A stretch of DNA of 64,000 nucleotides, from positions 124,001 through 188,000 of the forward strand of contig NZ_JAUYTR010000005.1 in NCBI RefSeq assembly GCF_030695065.1. Direction: 5' to 3'. A program made the translations under genes and the position numbers. How positions within the stretch are numbered: the stretch's first letter is position 1; each line of letters opens with the position of its first letter. Shown piece after piece: positions 27,628 through 36,935 of this stretch. The stretch is from Sediminibacterium sp. Lineage in GTDB: Bacteria; Bacteroidota; Bacteroidia; Chitinophagales; Chitinophagaceae. The notes beneath the pieces are model-generated. The model did no database searches. It was not told the DNA's origin and saw only the letters and a list, made by a program, of their open reading frames with translations.

Positions 27628-28980
27628 TTAAGCTGGTACATGAATAGGATCTGCATAATGTGCCAATCCATAATTTCTTTTTTGTGCTTCTTCCGGATGT
27701 TTCACATGCCATTCAAACTCATCTCTAAAATGTCTTATGGCAGCAGCTACAGGCCATGCAGCAGCATCACCCAACGGACAGATGGTATTACCTTCTATTT
27801 TGCGTTGAATATCCCATAATAAATCTATATCACTCATTTTACCTTTTCCGGTATCAATATTTTTTAGAATTTTCTCCATCCATCCAGTTCCTTCTCTACA
27901 AGGTGAACATTGTCCGCAACTTTCATGTCTGTAAAAACGAGCCAAAGTGTACGTGTTTTTTACAATACACTGGTCTTCGTCTAAAACAATGAATCCACCA
28001 GAACCCATCATAGAGCCTGTTGCAAAACCACCATCACTTAAACTTTCATAGTTCATTAAACGTGTTTCGCCTTTGGCAGTTTTAAGTAAAAGGTTGGCCG
28101 GTAAAATAGGTACAGATGATCCGCCAGGTATACAAGCTTTCAATCTTTTTCCATTAGCAATACCACCACAATATTCATCAGAATAAATAAATTCTTCTAC
28201 AGAAATAGTCATGTCAATTTCATACACACCTGGCTTATTAATATTACCACATGCAGAAATTAATTTAGTTCCAGTAGATCTACCTACCCCTATTTTAGCG
28301 TATTCGTCTCCACCCATATTAATGATAGGAACCACTGCTGCCAAGGTTTCTACGTTATTAACTACGGTTGGTCTTTTCCATAAACCTTCAATGGCAGGGA
28401 ATGGAGGTTTGATTCTTGGATTACCTCTTTTTCCTTCCAAAGATTCAATTAATGCAGTTTCTTCTCCGCAGATATAAGCACCTGCACCTCTTTGTACATA
28501 AATATTACAATCGAATCCAGTGCCTAAAATATTCTTTCCTAAAAAGCCATTTGCTTTAGCCTCATCAATGGCTTGCTCTAGAATATCCACTATCCATGCA
28601 TATTCTCCACGTATATATATATAAGTGTCATTACTGCCTAATGCAAATGAAGAAATGATTAATCCCTCAATTAATAAATGAGGTAAGAACTCCATGAGGT
28701 AGCGGTCTTTAAAAGTACCAGGTTCACTCTCATCTGCATTGCACACTAAATGACGAGGAACACCTTCTGGTTTTGCAATAAAACTCCACTTCATACCTGC
28801 AGGAAATCCGGCACCACCTCTACCACGCAATCCACTCTTCTTCACTTCTTCTACAATGGCAGCAGGATCCATTTGCTTCAGCGCTTTTTCAACCGCATGG
28901 TATCCGCCTTCTTTGCGATAAGTTTCAAAGAAACGAATGCCTGGGACATTTGCTTTTTCTAATAATAATTTTACACCCAT
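27628..28980 (-). CDS. nuoF: NADH-quinone oxidoreductase subunit F (NADH-binding)
   Basis: Starting at ATG 28980 gives 450 residues and places the gene 4 bp after nuoE; the longer frame to 29022 would overlap nuoE. The flavin and NADH sites are clear: GRGGAGFPAGMKWSF, CNADESEPGTFKDRYL and GAGAYICGEETALIESLEG. The 4Fe-4S N3 motif is ESCGQCSPCREGTGW, with the fourth Cys in NTICPLGDAA. It oxidises NADH through FMN. Confidence 0.97.
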   Translation of the reverse strand: MGVKLLLEKANVPGIRFFETYRKEGGYHAVEKALKQMDPAAIVEEVKKSGLRGRGGAGFPAGMKWSFIAKPEGVPRHLVCNADESEPGTFKDRYLMEFLPHLLIEGLIISSFALGSNDTYIYIRGEYAWIVDILEQAIDEAKANGFLGKNILGTGFDCNIYVQRGAGAYICGEETALIESLEGKRGNPRIKPPFPAIEGLWKRPTVVNNVETLAAVVPIINMGGDEYAKIGVGRSTGTKLISACGNINKPGVYEIDMTISVEEFIYSDEYCGGIANGKRLKACIPGGSSVPILPANLLLKTAKGETRLMNYESLSDGGFATGSMMGSGGFIVLDEDQCIVKNTYTLARFYRHESCGQCSPCREGTGWMEKILKNIDTGKGKMSDIDLLWDIQRKIEGNTICPLGDAAAWPVAAAIRHFRDEFEWHVKHPEEAQKRNYGLAHYADPIHVPA

Positions 28981-28984
28981 ATTC

Positions 28985-29485
28985 TTAATTATTTGTGGCA
29001 GCATTTTTTCTGCACTCATCAATAATGGCGTCTACTTTTTCTTTGGTTAAATGCTCGCGATAATGTTTGCCCAATTGCATCATTGGCGCATAACCACAAG
29101 CCCCTAGGCATTCCACCGTTTTTAAGGTAAACATACCGTCAGTGGTAGTTTCACCTGGCTTAATGCCTAATTTGGTTCCGATGTAATCAATTATATCATC
29201 CGATCCATTAATCATACAAGGACCAGTTTGACAAACTTCAAATAAATGCTTGCCTATTGGTTTCAAATTATACATGCTATAAAAGGTAGCCACTTCATAC
29301 ACTTCAATAGGGCTAATATGTAAAAGCGCTGCAACATAATCCATGGTTTCTGCACTTAACCATCCACCAAAACTGTCTTGCGCTAAATGCAATACAGGCA
29401 ACAAGGCACTTTTTTGTTTGCCTTCGGGATAGCGAGCAACCAATCGGCTAAACTCTTTCAGTTGTTCTTCATTAAACTTACTCAT
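28985..29485 (-). CDS. nuoE: NADH-quinone oxidoreductase subunit E
   Basis: A 166-residue thioredoxin-fold subunit carrying the 2Fe-2S cluster N1a. The four ligands lie in CQTGPC and CLGACGYAP. The N-terminal helices (FSRLVARYPEGKQKSALLPVLHLAQDSFG region) match the family. It forms the NADH dehydrogenase tip with NuoF. Confidence 0.96.
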   Translation of the reverse strand: MSKFNEEQLKEFSRLVARYPEGKQKSALLPVLHLAQDSFGGWLSAETMDYVAALLHISPIEVYEVATFYSMYNLKPIGKHLFEVCQTGPCMINGSDDIIDYIGTKLGIKPGETTTDGMFTLKTVECLGACGYAPMMQLGKHYREHLTKEKVDAIIDECRKNAATNN

Positions 29486-29497
29486 ACAGTAATATTA

Positions 29498-30721
29498 TTA
29501 AGCATCCAATTCTCCTGCAATCAGGTTTAAACTACTCATGGTTAAAATAGCGTCAGACAACATGCTGTCTTTTACCAACTCAGGATATGCCTGATAGTAA
29601 ATAAAACAAGGTCTGCGGAAATGCAGTCTAAACGGCGTTCTTCCCCCATCGCTAATCATATAGAATCCCAACTCTCCATTACCACCTTCAACAGATTGGT
29701 ACACTTCGCCCTTTGGCATATCTACTTCGCCCATGATGATTTTGAAATGCCAAATCAATGCTTCCATTTTAGTGTACACATCTTCTTTCTTCGGCAAATA
29801 GTATTCAGGAACATCTGCGTGGTACACCTCTGCATCGGTTCCTTTAAACGCTTGTACTTTATTATAAGCCTGTTGAATAATGCGCATACTCTGCCACATT
29901 TCTTGGTTACGCACTAAGAAACGATCGTAGTTGTCGCCCGTTTTTCCAACAGGAATCTCAAATTCAAAATCTTGGTAACTGCTGTATGGACTATGTACAC
30001 GAACATCATAATCTACACCAGCGGCACGCAAATTAGGCCCAGTAAACCCATAATTCAATGCACGTTCAGCACTGATAGGACCGCCACCAATGGTGCGCTC
30101 CATAAATATTCTATTGCGTGTTAACAAACTCTCTAGCTCGCCTAACGCAACTGGATACTCTTTTAAGAATTTCTCGAGTTTCGTAAACGCTGTATTTGTG
30201 AAATTCCTTTCAAAGCCGCCAATACGCCCAATATTAGTAGTAAGACGGGACCCACATACTTCTTCATATATTTCATAGATTAATTCGCGGTATTGCATTA
30301 CATATAAGAACCCGGTAAACGCTCCTGCATCTACTCCCACAATAGAATTACAAATTAAGTGGTCGGCAATTCTAGCCAACTCCATAATAATCACACGCAA
30401 GTAGTCTACTCGCTTAGGAGTTTGAACACCCAATAATTTTTCGCAGGTCAAATGCCATCCCATATTATTAATGGGACTGCTACAATAATTTAAGCGATCG
30501 GTTATTGGAGTGATTTGATACAACGGTCTTCTTTCAGCGAGCTTTTCGAAAGCGCGGTGAATATATCCCACGGTTTGATCACTCGAAATAACGCGTTCCC
30601 CATCTAACTCCATAATATTTTGGAAAACCCCATGCGTAGCAGGATGGGTTGGTCCTAAGTTAATGGTAGTGGTTTTCCGCTCTATTGCGTCTTCTGCTAA
30701 TGTTATATTATGATCACTCAT
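29498..30721 (-). CDS. nuoD: NADH-quinone oxidoreductase subunit D
   Basis: The ATG at 30721 gives 407 residues and a 10-bp gap to nuoC; the frame extends to 30766, but that would overlap nuoC. The 49-kDa subunit signature is LGPTHPATHGVFQ, and the quinone-pocket region follows. The C-terminus ends AGELDA, where most homologues end GEIDR or similar. With NuoB it forms the quinone-reduction site. nuoC and nuoD are separate genes here. Confidence 0.96.
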   Translation of the reverse strand: MSDHNITLAEDAIERKTTTINLGPTHPATHGVFQNIMELDGERVISSDQTVGYIHRAFEKLAERRPLYQITPITDRLNYCSSPINNMGWHLTCEKLLGVQTPKRVDYLRVIIMELARIADHLICNSIVGVDAGAFTGFLYVMQYRELIYEIYEEVCGSRLTTNIGRIGGFERNFTNTAFTKLEKFLKEYPVALGELESLLTRNRIFMERTIGGGPISAERALNYGFTGPNLRAAGVDYDVRVHSPYSSYQDFEFEIPVGKTGDNYDRFLVRNQEMWQSMRIIQQAYNKVQAFKGTDAEVYHADVPEYYLPKKEDVYTKMEALIWHFKIIMGEVDMPKGEVYQSVEGGNGELGFYMISDGGRTPFRLHFRRPCFIYYQAYPELVKDSMLSDAILTMSSLNLIAGELDA

Positions 30722-30731
30722 ATTTTTTATT

Positions 30732-31238
30732 TTATCCGCGTCCAAACATTTCGTCGTCTTTGTCAATACGGGTTTGATCTTCTAATGGGTATTCTTTTCT
30801 TAGTGGGAAATAATCCATCTCATCCACATTCAAAATTCGCTTAAGATTGGGATGTCCCACAAAATTGACTCCAAAGAAATCATAGGTTTCTCTTTCCATC
30901 CAGTTGGCAGAAGAGAACAATTGCGTTGCAGTAAAAACATCTGGGGTTGCAACTGGTGTAAACACTTTAAAACGAAGACGCGTATTTTCTACCAAATTGT
31001 GTAAATGGTAAACAACCGCTAATTCCCTATTGGCCATTTCAGGATAATTAACCCCACATAAATCGGTTAGAAATTGAAAGCCTAAACTAGGTTCATCGTA
31101 TAAGTATTGCAATACTTTTAAGTTGAGCTCTTTAGGTGCTTCAAAGCAAAGCATACCATAAGTATCTTCAAAGTTGAAGACCTGGTCTCCAAACTTTTCG
31201 GTCAGTTTTTGCTGAATATATTCGTTGCTGATAGCCAT
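30732..31238 (-). CDS. nuoC: NADH-quinone oxidoreductase subunit C
   Basis: A 168-residue 30-kDa-type subunit. It carries the family signature ERETYDFFGVNFVGHPNL followed by FPLRKEYPLED. It supports the NuoB/D core. It is 3 bp from nuoB. Confidence 0.95.
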   Translation of the reverse strand: MAISNEYIQQKLTEKFGDQVFNFEDTYGMLCFEAPKELNLKVLQYLYDEPSLGFQFLTDLCGVNYPEMANRELAVVYHLHNLVENTRLRFKVFTPVATPDVFTATQLFSSANWMERETYDFFGVNFVGHPNLKRILNVDEMDYFPLRKEYPLEDQTRIDKDDEMFGRG

Positions 31239-31241
31239 AAA

Positions 31242-31832
31242 TTATTGTATTCCGTATCCGTTCAATAATGCTTTATAATGATCACTATTTCTTCTTCTAA
31301 TGCTCTCTTGTCCTACCAACTCTTGAATTTTCATAAATCCATCTAAAATGGCTTCGGGTCTTGGAGGGCAACCCGGAACATACACATCAACAGGAATCAC
31401 TTGGTCAATCCCTTGCAATACACTGTAAGTATCAAATATTCCACCACTAGATGCGCAAGCACCTACTGCAATTACCCAACGAGGTTCTGCCATTTGTAAA
31501 TAGACTTGACGTAAAACCGGGCCCATTTTTTTGGCAATCGTTCCCATTACCATCAATAAATCGCACTGGCGAGGAGAGTGACTCATACGTTCTGCACCAA
31601 AACGAGACAAATCATAATGTGAAGCAGCTGTTGCCATGAACTCAATACCACAACATGAAGTAGCATAAGGCATTGGCCAAAGTGAGTTTTTACGAGCTAG
31701 CCCCACCACATCACTTAGTTTAGTGGTAAAAAATCCGTCTCCACCATAGCCATCTGGCGCATCAACATACGTTACTGAATCAGCAATATTGGCTTCAATT
31801 GGATGAATATTATATCTAACTGGACGTGACAT
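31242..31832 (-). CDS. nuoB: NADH-quinone oxidoreductase subunit B (cluster N2)
   Basis: A 196-residue subunit binding the terminal 4Fe-4S cluster N2. The tandem cysteines are in ATSCCGIEFMATA, and the other ligands are in VGACASSGG and VPGCPPRPEA. The C-terminal tail (ELVGQESIRRRNSDHYKALL) is typical for the family. Confidence 0.97.
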   Translation of the reverse strand: MSRPVRYNIHPIEANIADSVTYVDAPDGYGGDGFFTTKLSDVVGLARKNSLWPMPYATSCCGIEFMATAASHYDLSRFGAERMSHSPRQCDLLMVMGTIAKKMGPVLRQVYLQMAEPRWVIAVGACASSGGIFDTYSVLQGIDQVIPVDVYVPGCPPRPEAILDGFMKIQELVGQESIRRRNSDHYKALLNGYGIQ

Positions 31833-31899
31833 ATTCCTTTATATTAAAATTTTAAGACCTATTGAACTAACAAACAGTTTCCGAAACTTTTAGTTCGGT

Positions 31900-32301
31900 T
31901 TAATCTTCCCACTTTAAAGCACCCTTTTTGATGATATAAGTGAATCCAATCAGGAAAAACCCTACAAACATCACTACAGCAAGGAATCCATTCCATCCTA
32001 GCTCACGAAAATTAACCGCATAAGGGTAAAAGAAAATGACTTCTACATCAAATAAAACAAACAAAATGGCTACCAAAAAATACTTAATTGCCATGGGTTG
32101 GCGGGCATTACCATGTGATTCAATACCACTGGTAAAATTTTCTAATTTATCAGCTGTTTTGCGCTTTGGGCCTACCCAAGAAGAAATTCCAATCATAGTG
32201 GCCACAAACCCCGCTGCAAAAATTAATTGGATCGCAATAGGCAAATAATTGGATGCCGAATTGGATGCACTAGCGTCTAACAAAGTGTATATAATACCCA
32301 T
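31900..32301 (-). CDS. nuoA: NADH-quinone oxidoreductase subunit A
   Basis: A 133-residue three-helix subunit, the first gene of the operon. It has the conserved ND3 block KYFLVAILFVLFDVEVIFFY, with the acidic FDVE pair. The loop reads FTSGIESHGNARQP, so the cysteine found in the mitochondrial ND3 loop is absent. A TATTTTTG element lies 18 nt upstream. Together with the next 13 genes it completes a full 14-subunit operon. Confidence 0.95.
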   Translation of the reverse strand: MGIIYTLLDASASNSASNYLPIAIQLIFAAGFVATMIGISSWVGPKRKTADKLENFTSGIESHGNARQPMAIKYFLVAILFVLFDVEVIFFYPYAVNFRELGWNGFLAVVMFVGFFLIGFTYIIKKGALKWED

Positions 32302-32318
32302 AGCTCTGTTTAAGTTCG

Positions 32319-32326
32319 CAAAAATA
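32319..32326 (-). promoter_or_regulatory. Candidate -7 element TATTTTTG for the nuo operon
   Basis: TATTTTTG on the minus strand fits TAnnTTTG and lies 18 nt upstream of the nuoA ATG, just inside the terminator of the preceding TPR gene. No -33 TTG is obvious. Confidence 0.4.
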
Positions 32327-32341
32327 CGCTAGTAATGGATA

Positions 32342-32375
32342 TAAAAGAAAAACTCCTCAATTTGAGGAGCTTTTT
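32342..32375. terminator. Bidirectional-looking intrinsic terminator between the TPR gene and nuoA
   Basis: A 7-bp stem (CTCCTCA with TGAGGAG) around a 3-nt loop has an A-run on its left and a T-run on its right, so it gives a terminator shape on both strands. In practice it would end the minus-strand TPR transcript (stop at 32401) and insulate the nuo operon. Confidence 0.8.
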
Positions 32376-32400
32376 CTTTAAGTTAATTTTTAGGCTGGGC

Positions 32401-34200
32401 TTAGTTACCGGTTTTAGCACCAGAAGCGTTTCCTTTAGCACCAGGATTTGAGTAATAATCAATTATTTTTTGAATAGTTGCCTTTACATCTTGCGCGTAC
32501 TTGTTGTTTTCTTCCCCTGCTGTAGGGTATAAAGCCAACATTTTATCAGCCACTTCAATGGCTTTTTGACAAGTAGCCAAGAATTCATCTACAGCTGGAG
32601 ATCTATCACCCTTGGTCGTTATTTTAAAATCTGGTCTTTTTTTGATTTCATTAAAAAGATTTACATAGTAGTTAATCTTAAAGTACTCGTCTAAGAAAAT
32701 GGATTTTCTATGCTTTTCAAGGTCAACTGTAGCATAAACAGAATCTAAGTAATTTAAGTTGCTGATGATAACTGCAGTATCAGTTCCAGCTGCCATAGTA
32801 GCTCTTTTAAAGAAACTATAAGGATGGGGCTTATCAGGATGAGCAGCCATATATGGCTTTGCATATTCAATTACTTGATCGTAGGCTTTTGCAACAAAAG
32901 CAGAATTAGTTAACTTGTAATGATCATATTCAGTTAATTCTCCTTTAAGTTCCATGCCTTTTTTCATCCAACTCAATTGTGCATTATATGATTTGGCTTT
33001 ACCAAACATGTCGGCTGCTGCATTAATGAAGGCAACCCTATTTGCTTTTACGGTATCCGCCAATAATGCTTTCTCAATATAGCTAGAAGCAACTGTTTCA
33101 TTACCAGGAAATTTGGTTAATACTTCTACCCCTAATTTATAATCAGATGCCTGAATTTCAGCAGCAGGAGCTGTTGCCAAGAATTCTTCAATATACTTTT
33201 TAGAAGACAAAGAATCTCCTTTTCTTAAATAGTTGTATGCATATACCACGCCTAATCTTGGAACAGCTTTTACACCAACCGCTGCATCCAATTCTTTTGC
33301 TTTAGCCAAAGACTCATCATATTTACCCGCACGGAATAAATAATCTGCTTGGTACAATTCATTTCTTGAATCTTTGTCTGCACTTTGAACGTATTGGTCT
33401 AAATAGCCTTTTGCTCTAATTACGTCTCTCTCTGAATAATACAAGTACAAGGCATAATACACTGGAGGAAAAGCAGGATCTGCAGTTTTTGCATTGTCAA
33501 AGTATTGGTTAAATAATTCTTCATTATTTTGGCTTCTGTATATTAAGCCAATCCTAAACATCGCCAATGCGTTCTTTGGATCACGAGCTATAGCTTCCGT
33601 GTAAGCTTTAACTGCTTCCCCGCCATTTTCACCACCCATTTTCTGGTAGCTAATACCCATATAGATATAAATATCTGGGTTTACTAAATCTATAGCGGCA
33701 GCTTGCTTTAATTTTTCAATACCATACATAGGGTCTCCCATTTTACTATCCCCATCTGCATTGGCACGACCAATTGCAGTGAGGATTCCAGCGTCTGGTT
33801 TACCTCTATTTTTTCCCTTTGTTGGAGTTGTTGCAGTGATGGCTTGTTCAAACTTTTGTTTGGCTGAATTAAGATCACCGCCTTCACGTATTTCAACATG
33901 CCCCATCCCTACCAATAACCAAGCATCACTACCTAATTCTTGTAGCCCTTTTTGGTATATAGCTTTTGCAGCAGCCACATCTTCCTTAGTCACTTCAATT
34001 CCGTTTCCGGCTAAAAATGCTTGACCTAACCAATAAATGGCTTGAGGATCTTTAGAATTGGCATCATAGTTTTTTTGCAGTACTTCTTTTGCACTCTTGT
34101 TTTTTTCATAATGCAACAGCTTAATGCCTTCGGCAACTTGGGCCGTTAAGCACTGTACAGCAAATACAGCTGCAAACATCAAAGCAACAGACTTCTTCAT
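32401..34200 (-). CDS. Exported tetratricopeptide-repeat protein
   Basis: A 599-residue protein with a signal peptide ending near residue 20 (VQCLTAQ). The rest is helical, with repeated TPR-like units such as PQAIYWLGQAFLAGNG, PDIYIYMGISYQKMGG and NALAMFRIGLIYRSQNN. It probably acts as a periplasmic scaffold. It is the last gene of a three-gene run with the PstS-like lipoprotein. Similar TPR genes often sit beside exbB-exbD-tonB in Bacteroidota, so a link with TonB energisation is possible but inferred. Confidence 0.85.
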   Translation of the reverse strand: MKKSVALMFAAVFAVQCLTAQVAEGIKLLHYEKNKSAKEVLQKNYDANSKDPQAIYWLGQAFLAGNGIEVTKEDVAAAKAIYQKGLQELGSDAWLLVGMGHVEIREGGDLNSAKQKFEQAITATTPTKGKNRGKPDAGILTAIGRANADGDSKMGDPMYGIEKLKQAAAIDLVNPDIYIYMGISYQKMGGENGGEAVKAYTEAIARDPKNALAMFRIGLIYRSQNNEELFNQYFDNAKTADPAFPPVYYALYLYYSERDVIRAKGYLDQYVQSADKDSRNELYQADYLFRAGKYDESLAKAKELDAAVGVKAVPRLGVVYAYNYLRKGDSLSSKKYIEEFLATAPAAEIQASDYKLGVEVLTKFPGNETVASSYIEKALLADTVKANRVAFINAAADMFGKAKSYNAQLSWMKKGMELKGELTEYDHYKLTNSAFVAKAYDQVIEYAKPYMAAHPDKPHPYSFFKRATMAAGTDTAVIISNLNYLDSVYATVDLEKHRKSIFLDEYFKINYYVNLFNEIKKRPDFKITTKGDRSPAVDEFLATCQKAIEVADKMLALYPTAGEENNKYAQDVKATIQKIIDYYSNPGAKGNASGAKTGN

Positions 34201-34227
34201 GTTCTCTCTTTTTTATTAGTTGTTTTG

Positions 34228-35145
34228 TTATTCCGATTTTATACTTCCCTGTCTTTTATGAAAAGCCATTTTAGCCGGAGCTAAAAAAGATCTTCTAAAT
34301 ATTAATTGCCCTCTTTCTAAACTCATGAAATTCATGAACCCAGTTCCTAAACCCGCATGATTCTCTTTTAACACATAAAACAAAGGTCGTGCCAAAGGGT
34401 ACTGACCATAGGTTATGGTTGATTGAGAAGGTTTTGCAAAAATGCCTTTTTCTAAACATGCAGTGCATTCTACCCTTGCCAATCTAATTTTTGTGAGATA
34501 GGATTGTTGCTGCTTATCGTACACATCCCCTATCCAACTCATGCCCACAAAACCAATCACATCCGTTCTTGAAGTAACTATATCAATTACTTCTTTACTA
34601 TTATTGGCCGCAACCACATTAATACCAAAATTTCCGCCTTTCAACACACTGTCTTTTAAATATCGAACAGTACTGGTTGCAGACTTGCCATCCATTACAG
34701 CAGTAATTTTATGCTTCCCACTCAAAATATCTTTCACATCCTGGAAACTAAAAATACTATCGGCTGCATTGTTATTTACAATCAAAGCAACCGCATCATA
34801 TGCTAGTTCTGCATACTGAGGAGGATAAGACAAAATGGATTTGTAGTACTCAGCTTCTTTTTCATCTAAGCCCCTTGCTACAATAATCATTCTAGTACTA
34901 TCATTTTGCAAATCACGAAAACAATCTGCTTCAGATTTGTAAGATGCAATAATATTGGCTTTTGGATAAGAGGATTGATGAACCTTAAGCTGCTCTTCAA
35001 TTACAGGCTTAAAGCTTTCGTCTACACTAATGCGTATAGTACCTTCTTCAGTATTGTCTTCAAAAGCATTTTTTGATTCTTTTGAATCACATGAAACAAA
35101 GAGCAAAACACCCAGCAAACACGCAAACAAACTGTACTTCCTCAT
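34228..35145 (-). CDS. PstS-like periplasmic substrate-binding lipoprotein
   Basis: A 305-residue lipoprotein (lipobox LLFVSC, Cys19) with a PBP-like domain: GTIRISVDESFKPVIEEQL near the start, a central DVIGFVGMSWIGD and a C-terminal lobe with QYPLARPLFYVLKEN. This pattern matches the PstS/phosphate-binding superfamily. No pstC, pstA or pstB is near, so an ordinary ABC phosphate importer is not supported by context. It lies between a 77-residue membrane protein (2 bp away) and the TPR gene (27 bp away). Confidence 0.85.
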   Translation of the reverse strand: MRKYSLFACLLGVLLFVSCDSKESKNAFEDNTEEGTIRISVDESFKPVIEEQLKVHQSSYPKANIIASYKSEADCFRDLQNDSTRMIIVARGLDEKEAEYYKSILSYPPQYAELAYDAVALIVNNNAADSIFSFQDVKDILSGKHKITAVMDGKSATSTVRYLKDSVLKGGNFGINVVAANNSKEVIDIVTSRTDVIGFVGMSWIGDVYDKQQQSYLTKIRLARVECTACLEKGIFAKPSQSTITYGQYPLARPLFYVLKENHAGLGTGFMNFMSLERGQLIFRRSFLAPAKMAFHKRQGSIKSE

Positions 35146-35147
35146 AA

Positions 35148-35381
35148 TTAATATTCTTGCTTAATGCCTCTGTACAATCTAAAAGCGCCATACAACAAAC
35201 AAATACTACCGAATAAATTTCGATAAACCGGTTCTGCCGTAAACACCAGATCCATCCCCAATTTTTCTATAAAAAATACAGCCAAACCAACACCCAAAAA
35301 CAACAGCGACATCGAAATATCATAGATCCTTCTGAATATGCTGTACCGTTTTTGGTTCCTTTCTCTAAAAGTATTTTCCAT
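35148..35381 (-). CDS. Small two-helix membrane protein
   Basis: A 77-residue protein with a basic N-terminus (RERNQKRYSIFRR) and two hydrophobic helices, about 22-41 and 55-70, ending RGIKQEY. I do not recognise a named family. The stop is 2 bp from the PstS-like gene, so the two are almost certainly co-transcribed, and it may be an inner-membrane partner of that protein (inference). Confidence 0.7.
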   Translation of the reverse strand: MENTFRERNQKRYSIFRRIYDISMSLLFLGVGLAVFFIEKLGMDLVFTAEPVYRNLFGSICLLYGAFRLYRGIKQEY

Positions 35382-35552
35382 ACAATCACTTTACGGGATG
35401 GGCAATTTAGTAAATATTTTACGTGAGATGCTCGAAAATTAAAAATCCATAAAAATTTAAATAAAAACTTAGTTAAACTAATGATTGTTAGTTAGAAATA
35501 AGTTGCTATATGTTACTAAAGTAGTGATAACCAATATTTAAACTACAAACAT

Positions 35553-35560
35553 TAATTTTG
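35553..35560 (+). promoter_or_regulatory. Candidate -7 element TAATTTTG for hisS
   Basis: A perfect TAnnTTTG whose G lies 8 nt before the hisS ATG at 35568, leaving almost no leader. The same 8-nt arrangement is seen at galK. Confidence 0.45.
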
Positions 35561-35567
35561 CAACAAT

Positions 35568-36935
35568 ATGAGTAACAAAGCAAGTATACCGCAGGGAACA
35601 AGAGATTTTAACGCTGCCACCGTTCAAAAGCGAAACTATATTTTTCAAACCATCCGAACTGTTTTTGAATTGTATGGCTTTCAACCTTTAGAAACGCCTG
35701 CAATGGAAAACTTGGATACTTTAATGGGTAAGTATGGCGAAGAGGGTGATAAACTGATTTTTAAAATACTCAATAATGGTTTAGACAATCCGGCAAAGCA
35801 TGAACAAATTGTTGCCGATTTTAATAAAATTTTAGAAGGCAAAAATAATAAAGGGATTACAGAGCGAGCGCTTCGATACGATTTAACCATTCCATTTGCC
35901 CGTTTTGTAGCAATGAATTTTGGACAGTTAACCATGCCCTATAAGCGTTATCAAATTCAACCAGTATGGAGGGCAGACAGACCTCAAAAAGGAAGATATA
36001 GAGAGTTCTATCAGTGTGATGCCGATGTAGTAGGTAGTAATAGTTTATTGAATGAAGTGGAATTAACCGCTATTTATGCCACAGTGTTTGAGCGTTTGCA
36101 ATTGCCAGTAGAAATTAGAATCAATAGTCGAAAAATATTGGCAGGATTAGCAGAACTATGTGGCGGTCAAGAAATATTAGTACCAATCACAGTTGCTATT
36201 GATAAGTTAGATAAAATAGGAATAGAAAAAGTTAAAGAAGAATTATCACAACGAGGCATAAACGAAGTTCAAATAACTATTATTGAAAAATACCTTTCAA
36301 TAGATGGAGATAATGGTCAAAAAATACAACAGCTTAAACAATTGATGGGCCATAATGCCACTGCACAAAAAGGCATTGAAGAATTGGAATATATTATTGC
36401 TTATTACTCCAATAAATACGATTCCAATTTACTAGTTGATTTTACTTTAGCAAGAGGCTTGAACTATTATACGGGTGTAATATTTGAAATCAAAGCCATT
36501 GGCGCACAAATGGGAAGCATTGGTGGAGGTGGACGTTACGATGATTTAACGGGCTTATTTGGTGTTGCTAATGTACCAGGTGTTGGAATTAGTTTTGGTG
36601 TTGATAGAATTTATGATGTTTTAGAAGAACTACAATTATTTCCAGAAGCAGTACAAAAAGGAACAAGGGTATTGTTCTTTAATTTAGGAGTAGAAGAAAG
36701 TAAAAAGGCGTTTAATTTAATGCAAGACTTGCGCGAAAGAGGTATTGCCTCCGAATTATATCACGAGCAAAGTAAGTTTGATAAACAATTTAAGTATGCA
36801 GAAAAAAAACAAGTTCCTTTTGTTGTGATTATCGGTAGTACCGAATTAACAGAAGGAACTTGTATTATAAAAAATATAGTAAACGGAGAACAGAAAACTA
36901 TTTCACAACAGGAGCTAGTAACACAGCTTTTTTAA
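35568..36935 (+). CDS. hisS: Histidyl-tRNA synthetase
   Basis: A 455-residue class II aminoacyl-tRNA synthetase that charges tRNA-His. Motif 2 (RADRPQKGRYREFYQCD) and the histidine-binding motif ARGLNYYTGVIFE are intact, and motif 3 (GVGISFGVDRIYDVL) is present. The anticodon-binding domain occupies the last 100 or so residues. The last 38 bp overlap the 3' end of the convergent DUF3471-like gene, so both proteins are coded on opposite strands there. Confidence 0.97.
   Translation: MSNKASIPQGTRDFNAATVQKRNYIFQTIRTVFELYGFQPLETPAMENLDTLMGKYGEEGDKLIFKILNNGLDNPAKHEQIVADFNKILEGKNNKGITERALRYDLTIPFARFVAMNFGQLTMPYKRYQIQPVWRADRPQKGRYREFYQCDADVVGSNSLLNEVELTAIYATVFERLQLPVEIRINSRKILAGLAELCGGQEILVPITVAIDKLDKIGIEKVKEELSQRGINEVQITIIEKYLSIDGDNGQKIQQLKQLMGHNATAQKGIEELEYIIAYYSNKYDSNLLVDFTLARGLNYYTGVIFEIKAIGAQMGSIGGGGRYDDLTGLFGVANVPGVGISFGVDRIYDVLEELQLFPEAVQKGTRVLFFNLGVEESKKAFNLMQDLRERGIASELYHEQSKFDKQFKYAEKKQVPFVVIIGSTELTEGTCIIKNIVNGEQKTISQQELVTQLF

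Noticed and set aside
27756..27992. Plus-strand frame opposite nuoF with several Tyr/Phe residues
   Set aside because: A shadow of the conserved C-terminal Fe-S region of NuoF.
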